The notes: generated by a model not told the origin, from the sequence alone. Numbered from the stretch's first letter, positions 32,779 to 43,917 are shown. The stretch is 64,000 nt of DNA from Sodalis-like secondary symbiont of Drepanosiphum platanoidis (GCF_964059955.1 NZ_OZ060924.1:62001-126000); one strand, 5' to 3'. Numbers and translations are program-made.

Positions 32779-34527
32779 ATGAATATAAAAAAAATTTTAT
32801 TAAAAAAATTTATATTATCTTTAAATAAAAATAATATAAATATACCTTCTTTTATTGATATTAAATTATCTAAACAAAATAAATTTGGAGATTATCAAAT
32901 TAATAGTGCTATTAGTATTTCTAAAAAACTTAAAATTTCATCTATGGAATGTGCCAAAAAAATAGTAAATACATTAGATCTAAAATCAATTGCTTATAAA
33001 ATAGAAATAATAAATCCTGGTTTTATAAATATTTTTCTTAATAAAAAATGGATTGAAAAAAAAATAAATATTTCTATGAAATCAAAAAGATTTGGTATAA
33101 AAATTGTTAAAATTCCACAAAATATAATAATAGATTATTCATCTCCTAATGCAGTAAAATCTATGCATGTAGGTCATATGAGATCTACTATAATAGGAGA
33201 TGCAATAGTAAAAGTTTTAGAATTTTTAGGACATAAAGTAATAAGAGCAAATCATATTGGTGATTGGGGGTCTCAATTTGGTATGATATTAGCATATTTA
33301 TTTGAAAAAAAAAAATTAAAAAAAAATATAAATAATATAATTAAAAAATTTATTCCTAATTTAGAAAAATTATATATTTCTGCAAAAAAAAAATATATAA
33401 AAGATATTGATTTTGTTAAAAAATCTAAAAAATATTTTTTAAAATTACAAAATAATGATAAAGAATGTTTAAATATATGGAAAAAATTAATTTCTATTAC
33501 TATTAATCAAAATAAAAAAATATATAAAAGATTAAATGTTAGTTTAACTAATAATGATATTAAAGGTGAAAGTTTTTATAAAAAATTATTACCTAACATT
33601 GTTAGTGATTTAAAATTAAAAAAATTAGCTATAGAAAAAAATGGATCTACTATAGTAGTAATAGATTCATTAAAAAATAAAATTGGAAAAGATATGGGGG
33701 TAATTATTCAAAAAAAAGACAAAACATATTTATATATAACTATAGATATAGCATGTTTAAAATATCGTTGTGAAATTCTTAAGGCAGATAGAATTATTTA
33801 TTATGTTGATTCTCGTCAAAATCAACATTTAAATTTATCTTGGAAAATTGCTAGAATTGCTGGATATGTATCAAAATCAGTTTTATTAGAACATCATATG
33901 TTTGGAATGATGTTAAATAAAAATAAAATTCCTTTTAAAACAAGAGATGGTAATGTAATTACATTATTAAGTTTACTAAATGAAGCATCAGAAAGAGCAT
34001 ATAATTTTTTATCTAAAAAAAATATAAAAATAAATAATAAAAAATTAAAATATATATCAGAAATTGTTGGAATTGGTACAATTAAATATTCTGATCTTTC
34101 TAAAAATAGAATAACTAATTATATATTTGATTGGAATAAAATTTTAAGTTTTGATGGTAATACTGCTTTATATATGCAATATGCTTATGCTAGAATTAAT
34201 TCTATTTTAAAAAAAAGCAAATTAAAAAAAAATAATTTAATTAACAAAATATTTTTATCTTCTCAGGAAGAAATAAATCTTGCTATTAAAATTTTACAAT
34301 ATGAAGAAGTTATATATTCAATGGCAAAAGATGGAATGCCACATTTTTTATGTAATTATCTTTATGAAACTTCTGTAATATTCTCATCTTTTTATGAAAA
34401 TTGTCCAATTCTTAATATTAAAAATAAATATTTAAAATTAAGCAGATTATCATTATCTTTTTTAACTTCACGTATTTTAAAACATGGTTTAAATATTTTA
34501 GGAATAAAAACAGTAAAAAAAATATAA
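32779..34527 (+). CDS. argS: Arginine--tRNA ligase
   Basis: Charges tRNA-Arg. Start taken at ATG 32779 (MNIKKILL, as in E. coli MNIQALL) rather than the in-frame TTG at 32761; this gives 582 residues (E. coli 577). Landmarks: N-terminal tRNA D-loop domain with FGDYQIN, the class I HIGH-type HVGHMRSTIIGD, NHIGDWGSQFGM, GVIIQKKD, DSRQNQHL, LEHHMFGMM and the C-terminal anticodon-binding part with YMQYAYARI. The stop codon is separated from the convergent murJ stop by only 3 bases. Confidence 0.96.
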   Translation: MNIKKILLKKFILSLNKNNINIPSFIDIKLSKQNKFGDYQINSAISISKKLKISSMECAKKIVNTLDLKSIAYKIEIINPGFINIFLNKKWIEKKINISMKSKRFGIKIVKIPQNIIIDYSSPNAVKSMHVGHMRSTIIGDAIVKVLEFLGHKVIRANHIGDWGSQFGMILAYLFEKKKLKKNINNIIKKFIPNLEKLYISAKKKYIKDIDFVKKSKKYFLKLQNNDKECLNIWKKLISITINQNKKIYKRLNVSLTNNDIKGESFYKKLLPNIVSDLKLKKLAIEKNGSTIVVIDSLKNKIGKDMGVIIQKKDKTYLYITIDIACLKYRCEILKADRIIYYVDSRQNQHLNLSWKIARIAGYVSKSVLLEHHMFGMMLNKNKIPFKTRDGNVITLLSLLNEASERAYNFLSKKNIKINNKKLKYISEIVGIGTIKYSDLSKNRITNYIFDWNKILSFDGNTALYMQYAYARINSILKKSKLKKNNLINKIFLSSQEEINLAIKILQYEEVIYSMAKDGMPHFLCNYLYETSVIFSSFYENCPILNIKNKYLKLSRLSLSFLTSRILKHGLNILGIKTVKKI

Positions 34528-34530
34528 ATT

Positions 34531-36063
34531 TTATAATATAGATTTTTTTTTAAAATTATATCCAAATAAATAAAGAGAAAATATATAAATAAAAATAGAA
34601 ATTAAAATAACTATTAATAAATATAAAAATCTTAAAGAAATACTATATATTAATAAATTTTTTAAAAAAATTTTAATTAAAAATGTTAATATTATATACA
34701 TAGATATAGTAGAAGCAATTACTTGTAATAAAAATTTTAACCATATTTTTTTTATAAAAATTAATTTATTTTTTTTAAGTTTCCAATATAATAATATAGA
34801 ATGAAAATATGATCCTATACTTAAAGAAAATGATAAAATATAATTTTTTAATATAAAAATACAAGTTATATTAATAACTTGTATAAAAATTAATGAAAGT
34901 ATTGATATTTTTACAGGAGTTTTCGAATTTTTAATTGCATAAAATCCTTGTTCTAAAACTTTTACTAAAATAAATCCTGCAAGTCCTATAGAGTATCCTA
35001 AAAATATTTTTTGTGTCATTCTTGTATCAAATGAAGAAAATTTACCATATTGAAATAATGTTATTATAATATATTTAGATAAACAAATAAATAATACAGT
35101 ACACGGAATAGATACAATAAGGCAAATTCGTATAGCCCATTCTATATATAAAGAATATTCCATTTTCTTTTTAAGAATATTTTTTTTAGATAATTCATAT
35201 AAAAGAATATTACTTATAGAATGACCTAAAATTCCAATAGGAAATTCTATAATTCTATTTGAATAATATATCCATGAAATTGATCCTGGTATTAAAAAAG
35301 AAGATAAAATACTATTTATAATAAAAAAAATATGATAAGCAAATACACCTACAATAGATGGAGTCATTAATTTTAAAACTTTTTTTACTCCTTTATTAAA
35401 AAATTGAATTTTACAAAATTTTAAAAATTTTATTTTTTTTAAAAAATATATATGATATATTAATTGTAAAAAACCTCCAAAAATAACACCCCAAGCTAAT
35501 GATTTAATAGGAGGATTAAAATATTTTTTTGCTAATAATGAAAATATTATTATACTTATATTAAGTAATATAGAAGATAATGATGTAACAAAAAAATAAT
35601 TAAAAGTATTTAATATATTACTAATAAATGATGTTAAAGAAACAAAAAGTATATAAGGAAATATTATTTTTGAAAGAATTAATGTTAATTTAAGTTTTTC
35701 TGGAGTATTAACAATTCCAGGAGATAAAAAAATAATTAAAAAATTTATATTTAATAATCCTAATATAACAACTATTAAAATAGTTAATATTAATATTAAA
35801 AAAACACTAGATAAAAAAATATTTGTTTCTAATTTTTTTTTTTTATTTTTATATTCTATAAATACAGGTATAAAAGCTTTAGAAAAGGCTCCATCTGCAA
35901 AAATATTTCTTAATATATTTGATAATTTAAAAGAAATAAAAAAAGAATCAGATTCTATTCCAGAACCAAATATAGTAGCTAAGATAATATCTCTAGCTAA
36001 TCCAAATATTCTAGAAATTATAGAAGTTAATCCAATATTAAAAAAATTTTTTATTATATTCAT
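34531..36063 (-). CDS. murJ: Lipid II flippase MurJ
   Basis: Moves lipid II across the inner membrane for peptidoglycan synthesis. 510 residues (E. coli 511) with about 14 membrane segments. The MOP-type landmarks are present: SRIFGLARD with both early Arg, SDSFFISFKL, LRNIFADGAFSKAF (E. coli has Glu where Asp stands), NPP in the fifth/sixth segment loop, YYSNRIIEFPIGILG, and LFQYGKF. It indicates that a peptidoglycan layer is still made. It ends against argS with no room for a separate terminator. Confidence 0.95.
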   Translation of the reverse strand: MNIIKNFFNIGLTSIISRIFGLARDIILATIFGSGIESDSFFISFKLSNILRNIFADGAFSKAFIPVFIEYKNKKKKLETNIFLSSVFLILILTILIVVILGLLNINFLIIFLSPGIVNTPEKLKLTLILSKIIFPYILFVSLTSFISNILNTFNYFFVTSLSSILLNISIIIFSLLAKKYFNPPIKSLAWGVIFGGFLQLIYHIYFLKKIKFLKFCKIQFFNKGVKKVLKLMTPSIVGVFAYHIFFIINSILSSFLIPGSISWIYYSNRIIEFPIGILGHSISNILLYELSKKNILKKKMEYSLYIEWAIRICLIVSIPCTVLFICLSKYIIITLFQYGKFSSFDTRMTQKIFLGYSIGLAGFILVKVLEQGFYAIKNSKTPVKISILSLIFIQVINITCIFILKNYILSFSLSIGSYFHSILLYWKLKKNKLIFIKKIWLKFLLQVIASTISMYIILTFLIKIFLKNLLIYSISLRFLYLLIVILISIFIYIFSLYLFGYNFKKKSIL

Positions 36064-36488
36064 TTTTAAAAAATTATTAATTTTTAAATTTAAGAAAGAA
36101 ATTAATTAATGTAAAGAAAATAACTTTATTTATAATAAATTTTTAAAAATTAATTTATATTTATTAATTAATATATAAATTATAATAATTATATATAAAT
36201 ATATTCTTTAAAAATATATTTATATATTAAATATTTTATAAATATTAATATTTAAAATTTAAATTTTTATAAAATTAAAATATATTTTTATTTTTTATAA
36301 AAAATATAATTATATAATATTTGATATTATATATTATTTTAATTTTATTTCTAGTTAAAATAAATTTTTTTTAAAAAATTTTTAATATTTTATAAATTTA
36401 AAATTTTTTATTAAAAAATATTTTATTTATTTTTAAAAAAATTTTAATTAATAAATTATTTAAAATAAATTAAAATATACATTTTAAT
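36064..36488. other. Gene-free A/T spacer smrB-murJ
   Basis: No gene seen. A 15-bp perfect A/T stem with a 7-nt loop (CTTTAAA) lies at about 36191-36227. Nothing else is recognisable. Confidence 0.5.
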
Positions 36489-37010
36489 TTATTTAACTTT
36501 TATTATTAATAGTAAAGATCCATTTCCTCCAAAAATTTTATGTGATTTATATAAACCTAAAAAATTTGGATGTTGAACTAACCAATATGGAATTTTTTTT
36601 TTTAAAATTTGTTGTCCATTTCCATGTATAATACAAATACAACATATTTTTTTTTTTATACATTTACTAATTAAATTTTCTAATTTTTTTTTTGCTTCTA
36701 ATTTACTTTTTCCATGAAGATCTATAAATAATTTATATTTATAATTTTTATGTATAATTTTTTTTAAATATTTATAATTAATATTTAATTTTGAATTTAA
36801 CATGAATCCTTTTTTATAATGTATTATTGGTTCAAAAATATCTGAAAAATAAAATTTTTTCAATTTTTTTTCTTTAAAAGATATTTTAATTTTTTTTTTA
36901 TTTTTAATAAAATAAGGTTTTATTTTATCTTGTAATAATGGTTTAGTTCCAGATATTTTTTTTCTAAAAAGTTGCATATCAATTTTTGATATAAAATTTA
37001 AATTTTTCAT
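36489..37010 (-). CDS. smrB: Ribosome rescue endonuclease SmrB
   Basis: Smr-domain nuclease that cuts mRNA at collided ribosomes, feeding trans-translation (tmRNA and SmpB are also in this window). 173 residues (E. coli 183). The N-terminal leader is Lys-rich; the Smr domain carries DLHG at 97-100, HGNG at 129-132 and GGNGSLLLI. It is divergent from prmB, the same pairing as yfcN-prmB in E. coli. Confidence 0.92.
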   Translation of the reverse strand: MKNLNFISKIDMQLFRKKISGTKPLLQDKIKPYFIKNKKKIKISFKEKKLKKFYFSDIFEPIIHYKKGFMLNSKLNINYKYLKKIIHKNYKYKLFIDLHGKSKLEAKKKLENLISKCIKKKICCICIIHGNGQQILKKKIPYWLVQHPNFLGLYKSHKIFGGNGSLLLIIKVK

Positions 37011-37165
37011 ATTTTATTTTATCTATTGAATTAAATATAAAAATTATTTAATATATTAAATATTATTAATTTTTATTAATAAAATTTATTAAATATAATT
37101 TTAATATTAAAAGTTTTATTAAATATATATTTAACTATTTTATATAATTTTAAGGATGAATATAA

Positions 37166-38092
37166 TTGAATAATATTCAAATTAAAAAACTATGTATATG
37201 TTTAAAAACAATTCAAGATATGATTAGATGGACTATTAGTCAATTTAATAAATCTAATATTTTTTATGGACATGGAACAAATAATTCATTTGATGAATCT
37301 ATAAAATTAGTATTAGGAAGTATAGATGTATCATTTAATTTACCAAATTATATTTATAATTCAAATTTAACTTATAATGAAAAAAAAATAATAATTAAAA
37401 GAGTAAAAAAAAGAATTAAATATAGAATTCCATTACCTTACATAATAAATAAAACATGGTTTTGTAATATAGAATTTTATATAGATAAAAGAGTTTTAAT
37501 ACCTAGATCTCCTATTGGAGAAATTTTATTAAAAAAAATTAATAGAATGTTTTTTTTAAATAAACCAAATCATATTTTAGATTTATGTACAGGAAGTGGA
37601 GCTATTGCTATAGCTTGTTCTTATATATTTAAAAAATCAATAGTAGATGCAGTAGATATTTGTTCAGATGCATTATCTATAACTGAATTAAATATTAAAA
37701 AACATTTTATGGAAAAAAAAGTTTTTCCTATAAAAAGTAATCTTTTTTCAAATTTACCAACTAATTTTTATGATTTAATTATTACAAATCCCCCATATGT
37801 CAAAAGACAAGATATAAAAAATTTACCTAAAGAATTTTTTTATGAACCAATAAAATCTTTAGATGGAGGAAAAGATGGATTATTTTTTATTAAAAAAATT
37901 TTATATTTTGCATCAAAATATTTAAATAAAAATGGAATACTTATTTGTGAAGTAGGTTATCAAATGTTGAATTTAATAAAAAAATATCCAAAAGTTCCTT
38001 TTAAATGGATAAAATTATTTAATGGAGGAGAAGGAATTTTTTATTTAAATTATTTTTATTTAAATAAATATAAAAAATATTTTATTAATTAA
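37166..38092 (+). CDS. prmB: 50S ribosomal protein L3 glutamine methyltransferase
   Basis: Methylates a glutamine of ribosomal protein L3 using S-adenosylmethionine. 308 residues (E. coli 310). SAM motif LDLCTGSGAIAIA near 140 and the substrate motif TNPPYV near 210 are intact, with VLIPRSPIGE before them. The start is TTG at 37166, supported by AAGGA at 37152-37156; the only nearby ATG (37156) runs into a stop after five codons and overlaps the TTG. Divergent from smrB. Confidence 0.94.
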   Translation: MNNIQIKKLCICLKTIQDMIRWTISQFNKSNIFYGHGTNNSFDESIKLVLGSIDVSFNLPNYIYNSNLTYNEKKIIIKRVKKRIKYRIPLPYIINKTWFCNIEFYIDKRVLIPRSPIGEILLKKINRMFFLNKPNHILDLCTGSGAIAIACSYIFKKSIVDAVDICSDALSITELNIKKHFMEKKVFPIKSNLFSNLPTNFYDLIITNPPYVKRQDIKNLPKEFFYEPIKSLDGGKDGLFFIKKILYFASKYLNKNGILICEVGYQMLNLIKKYPKVPFKWIKLFNGGEGIFYLNYFYLNKYKKYFIN

Positions 38093-38102
38093 TAAATTTT
38101 AA

Positions 38103-38142
38103 ATAAATAAATTTTATTTTTATAAAAACAAAATTTATTTAT
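38103..38142. terminator. A/T hairpin between convergent prmB and sppA
   Basis: Perfect 13-bp arms (38103-38115 and 38130-38142, loop 14) span the 46-base prmB-sppA gap and overlap the sppA stop. It could serve as a shared terminator, but neither side has a long T run. Confidence 0.35.
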
Positions 38143-39956
38143 AAAATACATATAGCATATTTATTTTCAGGATATTTTAAAAATAATTTTAAAAAATATA
38201 ATTCTGAAAAATTATTATATATTTTTTTAATAAAAATTTTATTCATAAATATTGTTTTATTTAAAAAATTTGAATTATTTAATAAATTATTTATAATATT
38301 ATCTTCTTCATAATACCATATTATATTATATTTTTTTAATTTACATAAAATAGAAGCTTTATTAATTGCATCATCAATATCTCCTATTTCATCAACTAAT
38401 CCATTTTTAACAGCATCTTTTCCAGTCCATATTTTTCCTTGAGATATTTCTTTAATTTTTTTTATATTTTTATTTCTATATAAAGAAACTAATTTAATAA
38501 AATTATTATATTTATTATTTATACTTATTTTTATAAGTTTTTTATATTCTTCTGGAAGATTTTTTGTAGAAATTATATTTGATAAAGGATATGTAGAAAT
38601 ACCATCATTATATATTCCAATTTTTTTTAAAGTATTTTCAAAAGTATTAATAATACTAAATATTCCTATTGATCCAGTAATAGTACTAGAACTAGCAAAA
38701 ATATAATTTGCTGGTGCAGATATCCAATAACCTCCTGAAGCAGCCATACCTCCCATAGAAACTATAACAGGTTTTCCAAAAGATTTTGTTTCTTTTATTT
38801 CTTCTTCAATAATTTCAGATGCACTTACATTTCCACCTGGACTATTTATTCTTAATACAATAGCTTTTATATATGGATTTAATCTAGCATGTCTAATTTG
38901 TTTTGCTATTATTTTTGCATTAATACTATTATCATCTTCATAATTATCCATAATTATTCCATTAATACAAATTATTGCAATATTATTTTTTTTATTATTG
39001 TCATAATTATAATTATAATTATAATCATTAATATTTATATAATTAAAAGTTTTTTTATATTTATTTTTTCCAAAAAATTTAATCATATCTTTTTGAAAAG
39101 AGTTTCTAGAAACAATTTTATCTATCCAATGATTTTTTAATGCAAAAGAATCAAATTCTCCATTATTTTTATAAAAATTTTTAATAAATAATGATATTTT
39201 AGGAAAAAATTTTTTAATATTTATTTTTCTATTAAATGAAACAATTTTCAAATATTGAATCCATAATTGATTAATCCATTTTTTATCTAAATATTTTGAT
39301 TCAGGAGACATATTATTTCTAATAAATGGTTCAACAGCTGATTTATATTTTCCTATTCTAAATACATTAGTATTAATTTTTAATTTTTTTAAAAATGATT
39401 TAAAATATAATTTATTAATTGATATACCATTTAAATTTACTGATCCATTTTTAAATAAATATATTTTATTTGAATAACTTGAAAGAAAATATTGTATTTG
39501 ATTATAATTATAACCTATAGAATATATTGGTTTATTAGATTTTTTAAATTTTTTTAAATATTTTCCAATATATTCTAAAGATGATTGATCAGCATATTTT
39601 AAATTTTCTAATGAAAGGATAATACCTGTAATATTTTTATCTTTTGTTGCTTTTTTTATTTTATTTACTATATCAAATAAATAACTTTCTTGTTTATTAT
39701 TAATACCAAATATTTTATATATTATTTCATTAAATTTATTATGTATTATTGGTTTTTCTAAAATTTTTTGACCAAAATCACATAATAAAGCTCCTTTATT
39801 AGGAATTTTAATATTACAATTAAAATGTGAAAATAAAAATATTATTAAAGTTAATGTTAATAATAATAAAATATTACATATAAATATTCTAAAACAATTT
39901 AGTAAATACCAAAAAAAACTAATAAAACAAAAAATATTTTTCCATAAAAAAAACAT
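38139..39956 (-). CDS. sppA: Signal peptide peptidase SppA (protease IV)
   Basis: Inner-membrane Ser/Lys protease that degrades cleaved signal peptides. 605 residues (E. coli 618). One N-terminal membrane anchor (about 20-45) is followed by two tandem SppA repeats; the catalytic Lys is K205 in GKYKSAVEP and the nucleophile Ser is near 407 in MAASGGYW, followed by SSSTITGSIGIF. A Tyr-Asn repeat near residue 315 (NDYNYNYNYD) comes from an AATTATAAT-type microsatellite at about 39000-39030 and is probably a slippage product in a loop. Confidence 0.95.
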   Translation of the reverse strand: MFFLWKNIFCFISFFWYLLNCFRIFICNILLLLTLTLIIFLFSHFNCNIKIPNKGALLCDFGQKILEKPIIHNKFNEIIYKIFGINNKQESYLFDIVNKIKKATKDKNITGIILSLENLKYADQSSLEYIGKYLKKFKKSNKPIYSIGYNYNQIQYFLSSYSNKIYLFKNGSVNLNGISINKLYFKSFLKKLKINTNVFRIGKYKSAVEPFIRNNMSPESKYLDKKWINQLWIQYLKIVSFNRKINIKKFFPKISLFIKNFYKNNGEFDSFALKNHWIDKIVSRNSFQKDMIKFFGKNKYKKTFNYININDYNYNYNYDNNKKNNIAIICINGIIMDNYEDDNSINAKIIAKQIRHARLNPYIKAIVLRINSPGGNVSASEIIEEEIKETKSFGKPVIVSMGGMAASGGYWISAPANYIFASSSTITGSIGIFSIINTFENTLKKIGIYNDGISTYPLSNIISTKNLPEEYKKLIKISINNKYNNFIKLVSLYRNKNIKKIKEISQGKIWTGKDAVKNGLVDEIGDIDDAINKASILCKLKKYNIIWYYEEDNIINNLLNNSNFLNKTIFMNKIFIKKIYNNFSELYFLKLFLKYPENKYAICIL

Positions 39957-40066
39957 AATATCTCCAAAAAAATAATAAATTATATAAAATATTTATAATA
40001 TATAAGTATTATATATTAATATTTATTAATATTTTATTAAAATTAATTAATAATTAAAAATTATAT

Positions 40067-40951
40067 TTATGATATGTAATCTAATGATATTAATATACTA
40101 AAAAAAGTAATAACTATTATTGAATAAATAAATAATTTTTTTGCCCAATATTTAATATTTTTATTATTTTTATATTCTTTTACAGCAATATATAACCAAT
40201 ATAAACTTATAAAAAATTCTATTATTAAATATTTATATCCAGTAAAACCTAAAAAAGTTAACATAGAAAAAAATATAATAAAATTTATAATATAAAAAAT
40301 TATATGATTTCTTGAAATAAAAATTCCATATTTTTCTGGAAAAGTAGGGATTTTAGCAAGTTTATAATCATTTGATCTAAAAATTGCAATTGAATAAAAA
40401 TGAGGTATTTGCCATATAATAAAAATTATTATTAAAATTTTTGATAAATTATCAAATTTATTACTTACAGAACAATATCCTATTATTGGTGGAGTTGCAC
40501 CAGATAAACTACCTAAAAATATTGAATAAATATATTTTCTTTTTGTATATAAACTATATAAAAATACATATATTAAAAAACCTAATATTGATATAAATAA
40601 AGAAATATTATTTACTTTAAAATATAAAATAAAAAAACCTATTATAAATAATATTATAGAAAATATAAAATATTTTTTAATTAAATATTTTTTTTTTACT
40701 AAAATTCTATTTTTTGTTCTTTTCATTAAAAAATCAATATCATGATCTATAATATTATTTATTATACATGCTGATGAAATTATACATATTACTCCAATTA
40801 ATGTATAAAAAAATAATATTAAATTAATATTTCCTTTAGAAGCTAATAAAAATCCTCCTATTAAAGATATTACATTTCCAATAATAATATTTGGTTTAAT
40901 AATTTGTATATGTTTAATATAATTAAAAATTATATTTTTATTTAATTTCAT
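40067..40951 (-). CDS. cyoE: Protoheme IX farnesyltransferase (heme O synthase)
   Basis: Makes heme O, the high-spin heme of cytochrome bo3. 294 residues from the ATG at 40951 (E. coli 296); an in-frame ATG at 40969 would add six residues and neither has a clear ribosome site. UbiA-family Asp motif NNIIDHDIDFLMKRTKNR is present, with GGFLLASKG and SGATPPIIGY. About eight or nine membrane segments. It overlaps the end of cyoD, so translation is likely coupled. Last gene of cyoABCDE. Confidence 0.93.
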   Translation of the reverse strand: MKLNKNIIFNYIKHIQIIKPNIIIGNVISLIGGFLLASKGNINLILFFYTLIGVICIISSACIINNIIDHDIDFLMKRTKNRILVKKKYLIKKYFIFSIILFIIGFFILYFKVNNISLFISILGFLIYVFLYSLYTKRKYIYSIFLGSLSGATPPIIGYCSVSNKFDNLSKILIIIFIIWQIPHFYSIAIFRSNDYKLAKIPTFPEKYGIFISRNHIIFYIINFIIFFSMLTFLGFTGYKYLIIEFFISLYWLYIAVKEYKNNKNIKYWAKKLFIYSIIVITFFSILISLDYIS

Positions 40952-41252
40952 AATTAATAAGGTTATCATGTAAATGATACATAATCCATACAGATCCTGT
41001 AATTAAAATAATAAAAATTAATATTGAAAAAATAAAAAAAATTAAATTTAAAATTTTATTTTTTTTATAAGTTAATTTAAAAAAAAATATTGAATGCATT
41101 ATAATATATAAAGATAAACAAAGTAATATAATAAATATCATTTCATTTTTTGTAAAAATTTTACTTTTATTAAAAAAAAATGGAATTAATATTAAAATAC
41201 TAGATAAAATAATATGTAAAATATTTATTTTTTTTTTTATTAAAAATGACAT
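40938..41252 (-). CDS. cyoD: Cytochrome bo3 ubiquinol oxidase subunit IV
   Basis: Small three-helix assembly subunit. Start set at ATG 41252, which shares one base with the cyoC stop (TAATG) and follows GGAG; this gives 104 residues (E. coli 109), whereas a longer in-frame reading into cyoC is not supported. The conserved end GSVWIMYHLHDN resembles E. coli GSIWIMWNLNYN. Confidence 0.92.
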   Translation of the reverse strand: MSFLIKKKINILHIILSSILILIPFFFNKSKIFTKNEMIFIILLCLSLYIIMHSIFFFKLTYKKNKILNLIFFIFSILIFIILITGSVWIMYHLHDNLINYEIK

Positions 41253-41869
41253 TAAGTAACTCCTATCATATATACTATGGAATATATACACATCCATATT
41301 ATATCTAAAAAATGCCAAAATAAACTTAAACATTTTAATTTAGTTTTATTAGTTTTAGTTAAACCATAATATAAAATTTTTATAAAAACTAAAATTATCC
41401 ATATTATACCAATAATTAAATGAATTCCATGAGTAATTAATAATACAAAAAGACTAGATAAAAATGCACTTTTACTTGGAATAAATCCTTTAATAATTAG
41501 TGAATATAATTCATTTGTTTCAATAAAAATAAAAAAACATCCAAGAATTAATGTAATTAATAACCATATTTGAACTTTTTTATTTTTATTTTCTTTAGAA
41601 TAAGACATTGATATATCATAACTTATACTACTAAAATATAAAATAAATGTTTCAATTACAACTTTATTACAATTAAATATTTTTATTTCAGAAGGACCAT
41701 TATAAATTCCATTTCTTAATACAGAATATGTAGCTAACAAAGCAGCAAATATAATAAAATCGCTCATTAAATATATCCAAAATCCAAATATTTTAATAGA
41801 ACTTTCTGATGTATTTTTGCTTATAAAAGAATTATTACAATTTTTTTTATTAATATTTTTATTTAACAT
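41252..41869 (-). CDS. cyoC: Cytochrome bo3 ubiquinol oxidase subunit III
   Basis: Membrane subunit III, five helices. 205 residues (E. coli 204). IFGFWIYLMSD, VETFILYFSS, THGIHLIIG and CLSLFWHFLDIIWM are clear family matches. The N-terminus is Asn/Lys-rich instead of the His-rich E. coli leader. Confidence 0.95.
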   Translation of the reverse strand: MLNKNINKKNCNNSFISKNTSESSIKIFGFWIYLMSDFIIFAALLATYSVLRNGIYNGPSEIKIFNCNKVVIETFILYFSSISYDISMSYSKENKNKKVQIWLLITLILGCFFIFIETNELYSLIIKGFIPSKSAFLSSLFVLLITHGIHLIIGIIWIILVFIKILYYGLTKTNKTKLKCLSLFWHFLDIIWMCIYSIVYMIGVT

Positions 41870-41881
41870 AATTTTATTAAA

Positions 41882-43852
41882 TCAATTTTTTAAAAATAAT
41901 TTATTTTCAATTTTTTTTATTTTTTTTATAGATATAACATTATGAGAATCTTCATAAAAACTATATATAATAAAAATTAATGTTGTTATTATAAAACTTA
42001 TAATTGATAACCACCAAATGTTCCATACCATAGAAAATCCAAAAATTAATATAAAAAAAGAAAATATTATACCCATATTAGTATTTTTAGGCATAAGAAT
42101 AGATTTATAAGAATATTTTATTTTTTTAAAATTTTTATAATTTTTTTTAATTTCCCAAAAAGCATCTTTTTTATTAATTATTTTAGGAATAACTGAAAAA
42201 TTATAAAATGGAGGTGGTGATGAAGTAGACCATTCTAAAGTTCTTCCATTCCATGGATCTCCTGTAATATCAAGATTATTTTTTTTATCTCTAAAACTAA
42301 CAAATATTTGTATAATTTGACATATAATTCCAATAAATATTATTACTGTACCAATTGCTGCTATAGTTAATGGTTTATGAAATAAAAAATCAATATTTTG
42401 ACTTAATCTACGTGTCATTCCCATTAATCCTAAGATATATAAAGGCATAAAAGCTATATAAAAACCTATTATCCAAAACCAAAAAGCACGTTTACCCCAT
42501 TTATCATTTAAAATAAATCCACTAACTTTAGGAAACCAATAATTTATACCAGCAAAACATCCAAATACTACTCCACCAATAATTACATTATGAAAATGAG
42601 CTACTAAAAATACACTATTATGAAGCATAAAATCTATTCCAGGTATTGCTAATAATACACCAGCCATTCCACCAATAGAAAATGTTATTATAAATCCAAT
42701 AGTCCATAACATACATGAATTTAAAATTATACGACCTCTATAAATTGTAAATATCCAATTAAAAATTTTTACTCCAGTAGGAATAGCAATTATCATTGTC
42801 ATTATACCAAAAAAAGCATTAACATTAGCTCCAGATCCCATTGTAAAAAAATGATGCAACCAAACACAAAAAGATAAAATAGTTATAGATAATGTAGCCC
42901 ATACTAAAGATTTATAACCAAAAAGAGGTTTTTTAGAAAAAGTAGATACAACTTCTGAAAATATACCAAATACTGGAAGTACTAATATATATACTTCTGG
43001 ATGTCCCCAAGCCCAAAAAAGATTTATATAAAGCATCATATTCCCACCCATATCATTAGTGAAAAAATGAGCACCTATATAACGATCAAGTGTTAATAAT
43101 GTAATAGTTACAGTTAATATAGGAAAAGCTGTAATTATTAATATACTTGTACAAAGAATTGTCCAAGTAAAAACTGGCATAGACATCATTGACATATTAG
43201 GTATACGCATTTTTAAAATTGTAGTTAAAAAATTTATTCCTGTTAATGTTGTTCCAATACTAGCAATTTGAATGCTCCAAATCCAATAATCAACACCAAC
43301 ACCTGGACTATATTCTTTTCCAGATAATGGAGGATATGCTACCCAACCAGTTTCTGCAAATTCTCCAACAAATAAAGAAATATTTATTAAAATTGCTCCA
43401 GCAACAAATAACCAAAAACTTAAAGAATTTAAAAATGGAAATGCAACATCTCTAGCTCCAATTTGTAATGGTATAATTAAATTCATTATAGCTAAAATAA
43501 GAGGTGTAGCCATAAAAATAATCATCATAACACCATGAACTGTAACAATTTGATCATAATGATGAGATGATAAAAATCCATTTGTATGATTAGAAGCTAA
43601 AAATTGTTGAGCTCTCATCATTAATGCATCTATAAAACCTCTAAATAACATTATAAATGCTACTATTATATACATAATTCCTATTTTTTTATGATCAACT
43701 GAAGTAAACCATTCATTCCAAAGATATTTCCATTTTTTAATATAAGTAATATATCCTATTAATAAACTCATAATAATAAAAATTATAAAAAAAGTAATCA
43801 TGATAATAGGTTCATGATATGGAATAGAATTAAATGTTAATTTTCCAAACAT
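41882..43852 (-). CDS. cyoB: Cytochrome bo3 ubiquinol oxidase subunit I
   Basis: Catalytic subunit: reduces O2 to water at the heme o3-CuB site and pumps protons. 656 residues (E. coli 663), about 15 membrane segments. Heme/copper ligands are in [16 protein letters not shown] (His-Tyr pair), WLHHFF and VAHFHNV. The ubiquinol-site residues R71, D75, H98 and Q101 are kept ([15 protein letters not shown]), as is the D-channel Asp in GARDVAFP. It therefore looks fully functional. Confidence 0.97.
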   Translation of the reverse strand: MFGKLTFNSIPYHEPIIMITFFIIFIIMSLLIGYITYIKKWKYLWNEWFTSVDHKKIGIMYIIVAFIMLFRGFIDALMMRAQQFLASNHTNGFLSSHHYDQIVTVHGVMMIIFMATPLILAIMNLIIPLQIGARDVAFPFLNSLSFWLFVAGAILINISLFVGEFAETGWVAYPPLSGKEYSPGVGVDYWIWSIQIASIGTTLTGINFLTTILKMRIPNMSMMSMPVFTWTILCTSILIITAFPILTVTITLLTLDRYIGAHFFTNDMGGNMMLYINLFWAWGHPEVYILVLPVFGIFSEVVSTFSKKPLFGYKSLVWATLSITILSFCVWLHHFFTMGSGANVNAFFGIMTMIIAIPTGVKIFNWIFTIYRGRIILNSCMLWTIGFIITFSIGGMAGVLLAIPGIDFMLHNSVFLVAHFHNVIIGGVVFGCFAGINYWFPKVSGFILNDKWGKRAFWFWIIGFYIAFMPLYILGLMGMTRRLSQNIDFLFHKPLTIAAIGTVIIFIGIICQIIQIFVSFRDKKNNLDITGDPWNGRTLEWSTSSPPPFYNFSVIPKIINKKDAFWEIKKNYKNFKKIKYSYKSILMPKNTNMGIIFSFFILIFGFSMVWNIWWLSIISFIITTLIFIIYSFYEDSHNVISIKKIKKIENKLFLKN

Positions 43853-43917
43853 TATTTTTCCTTTATAATTTATATAAATTTAATATATATAATATTTTAA
43901 TAAAATATTTTTAAATT

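Noticed and set aside
38889-39140. 83-codon plus-strand frame rich in Ile inside sppA
   Set aside because: It comes from the AATTATAAT microsatellite read in antisense; sppA is intact on the other strand.
41253-41333. 27-residue N-terminal extension of cyoD into cyoC
   Set aside because: ATG 41252 has GGAG upstream, overlaps the cyoC stop as TAATG, and gives the usual length.
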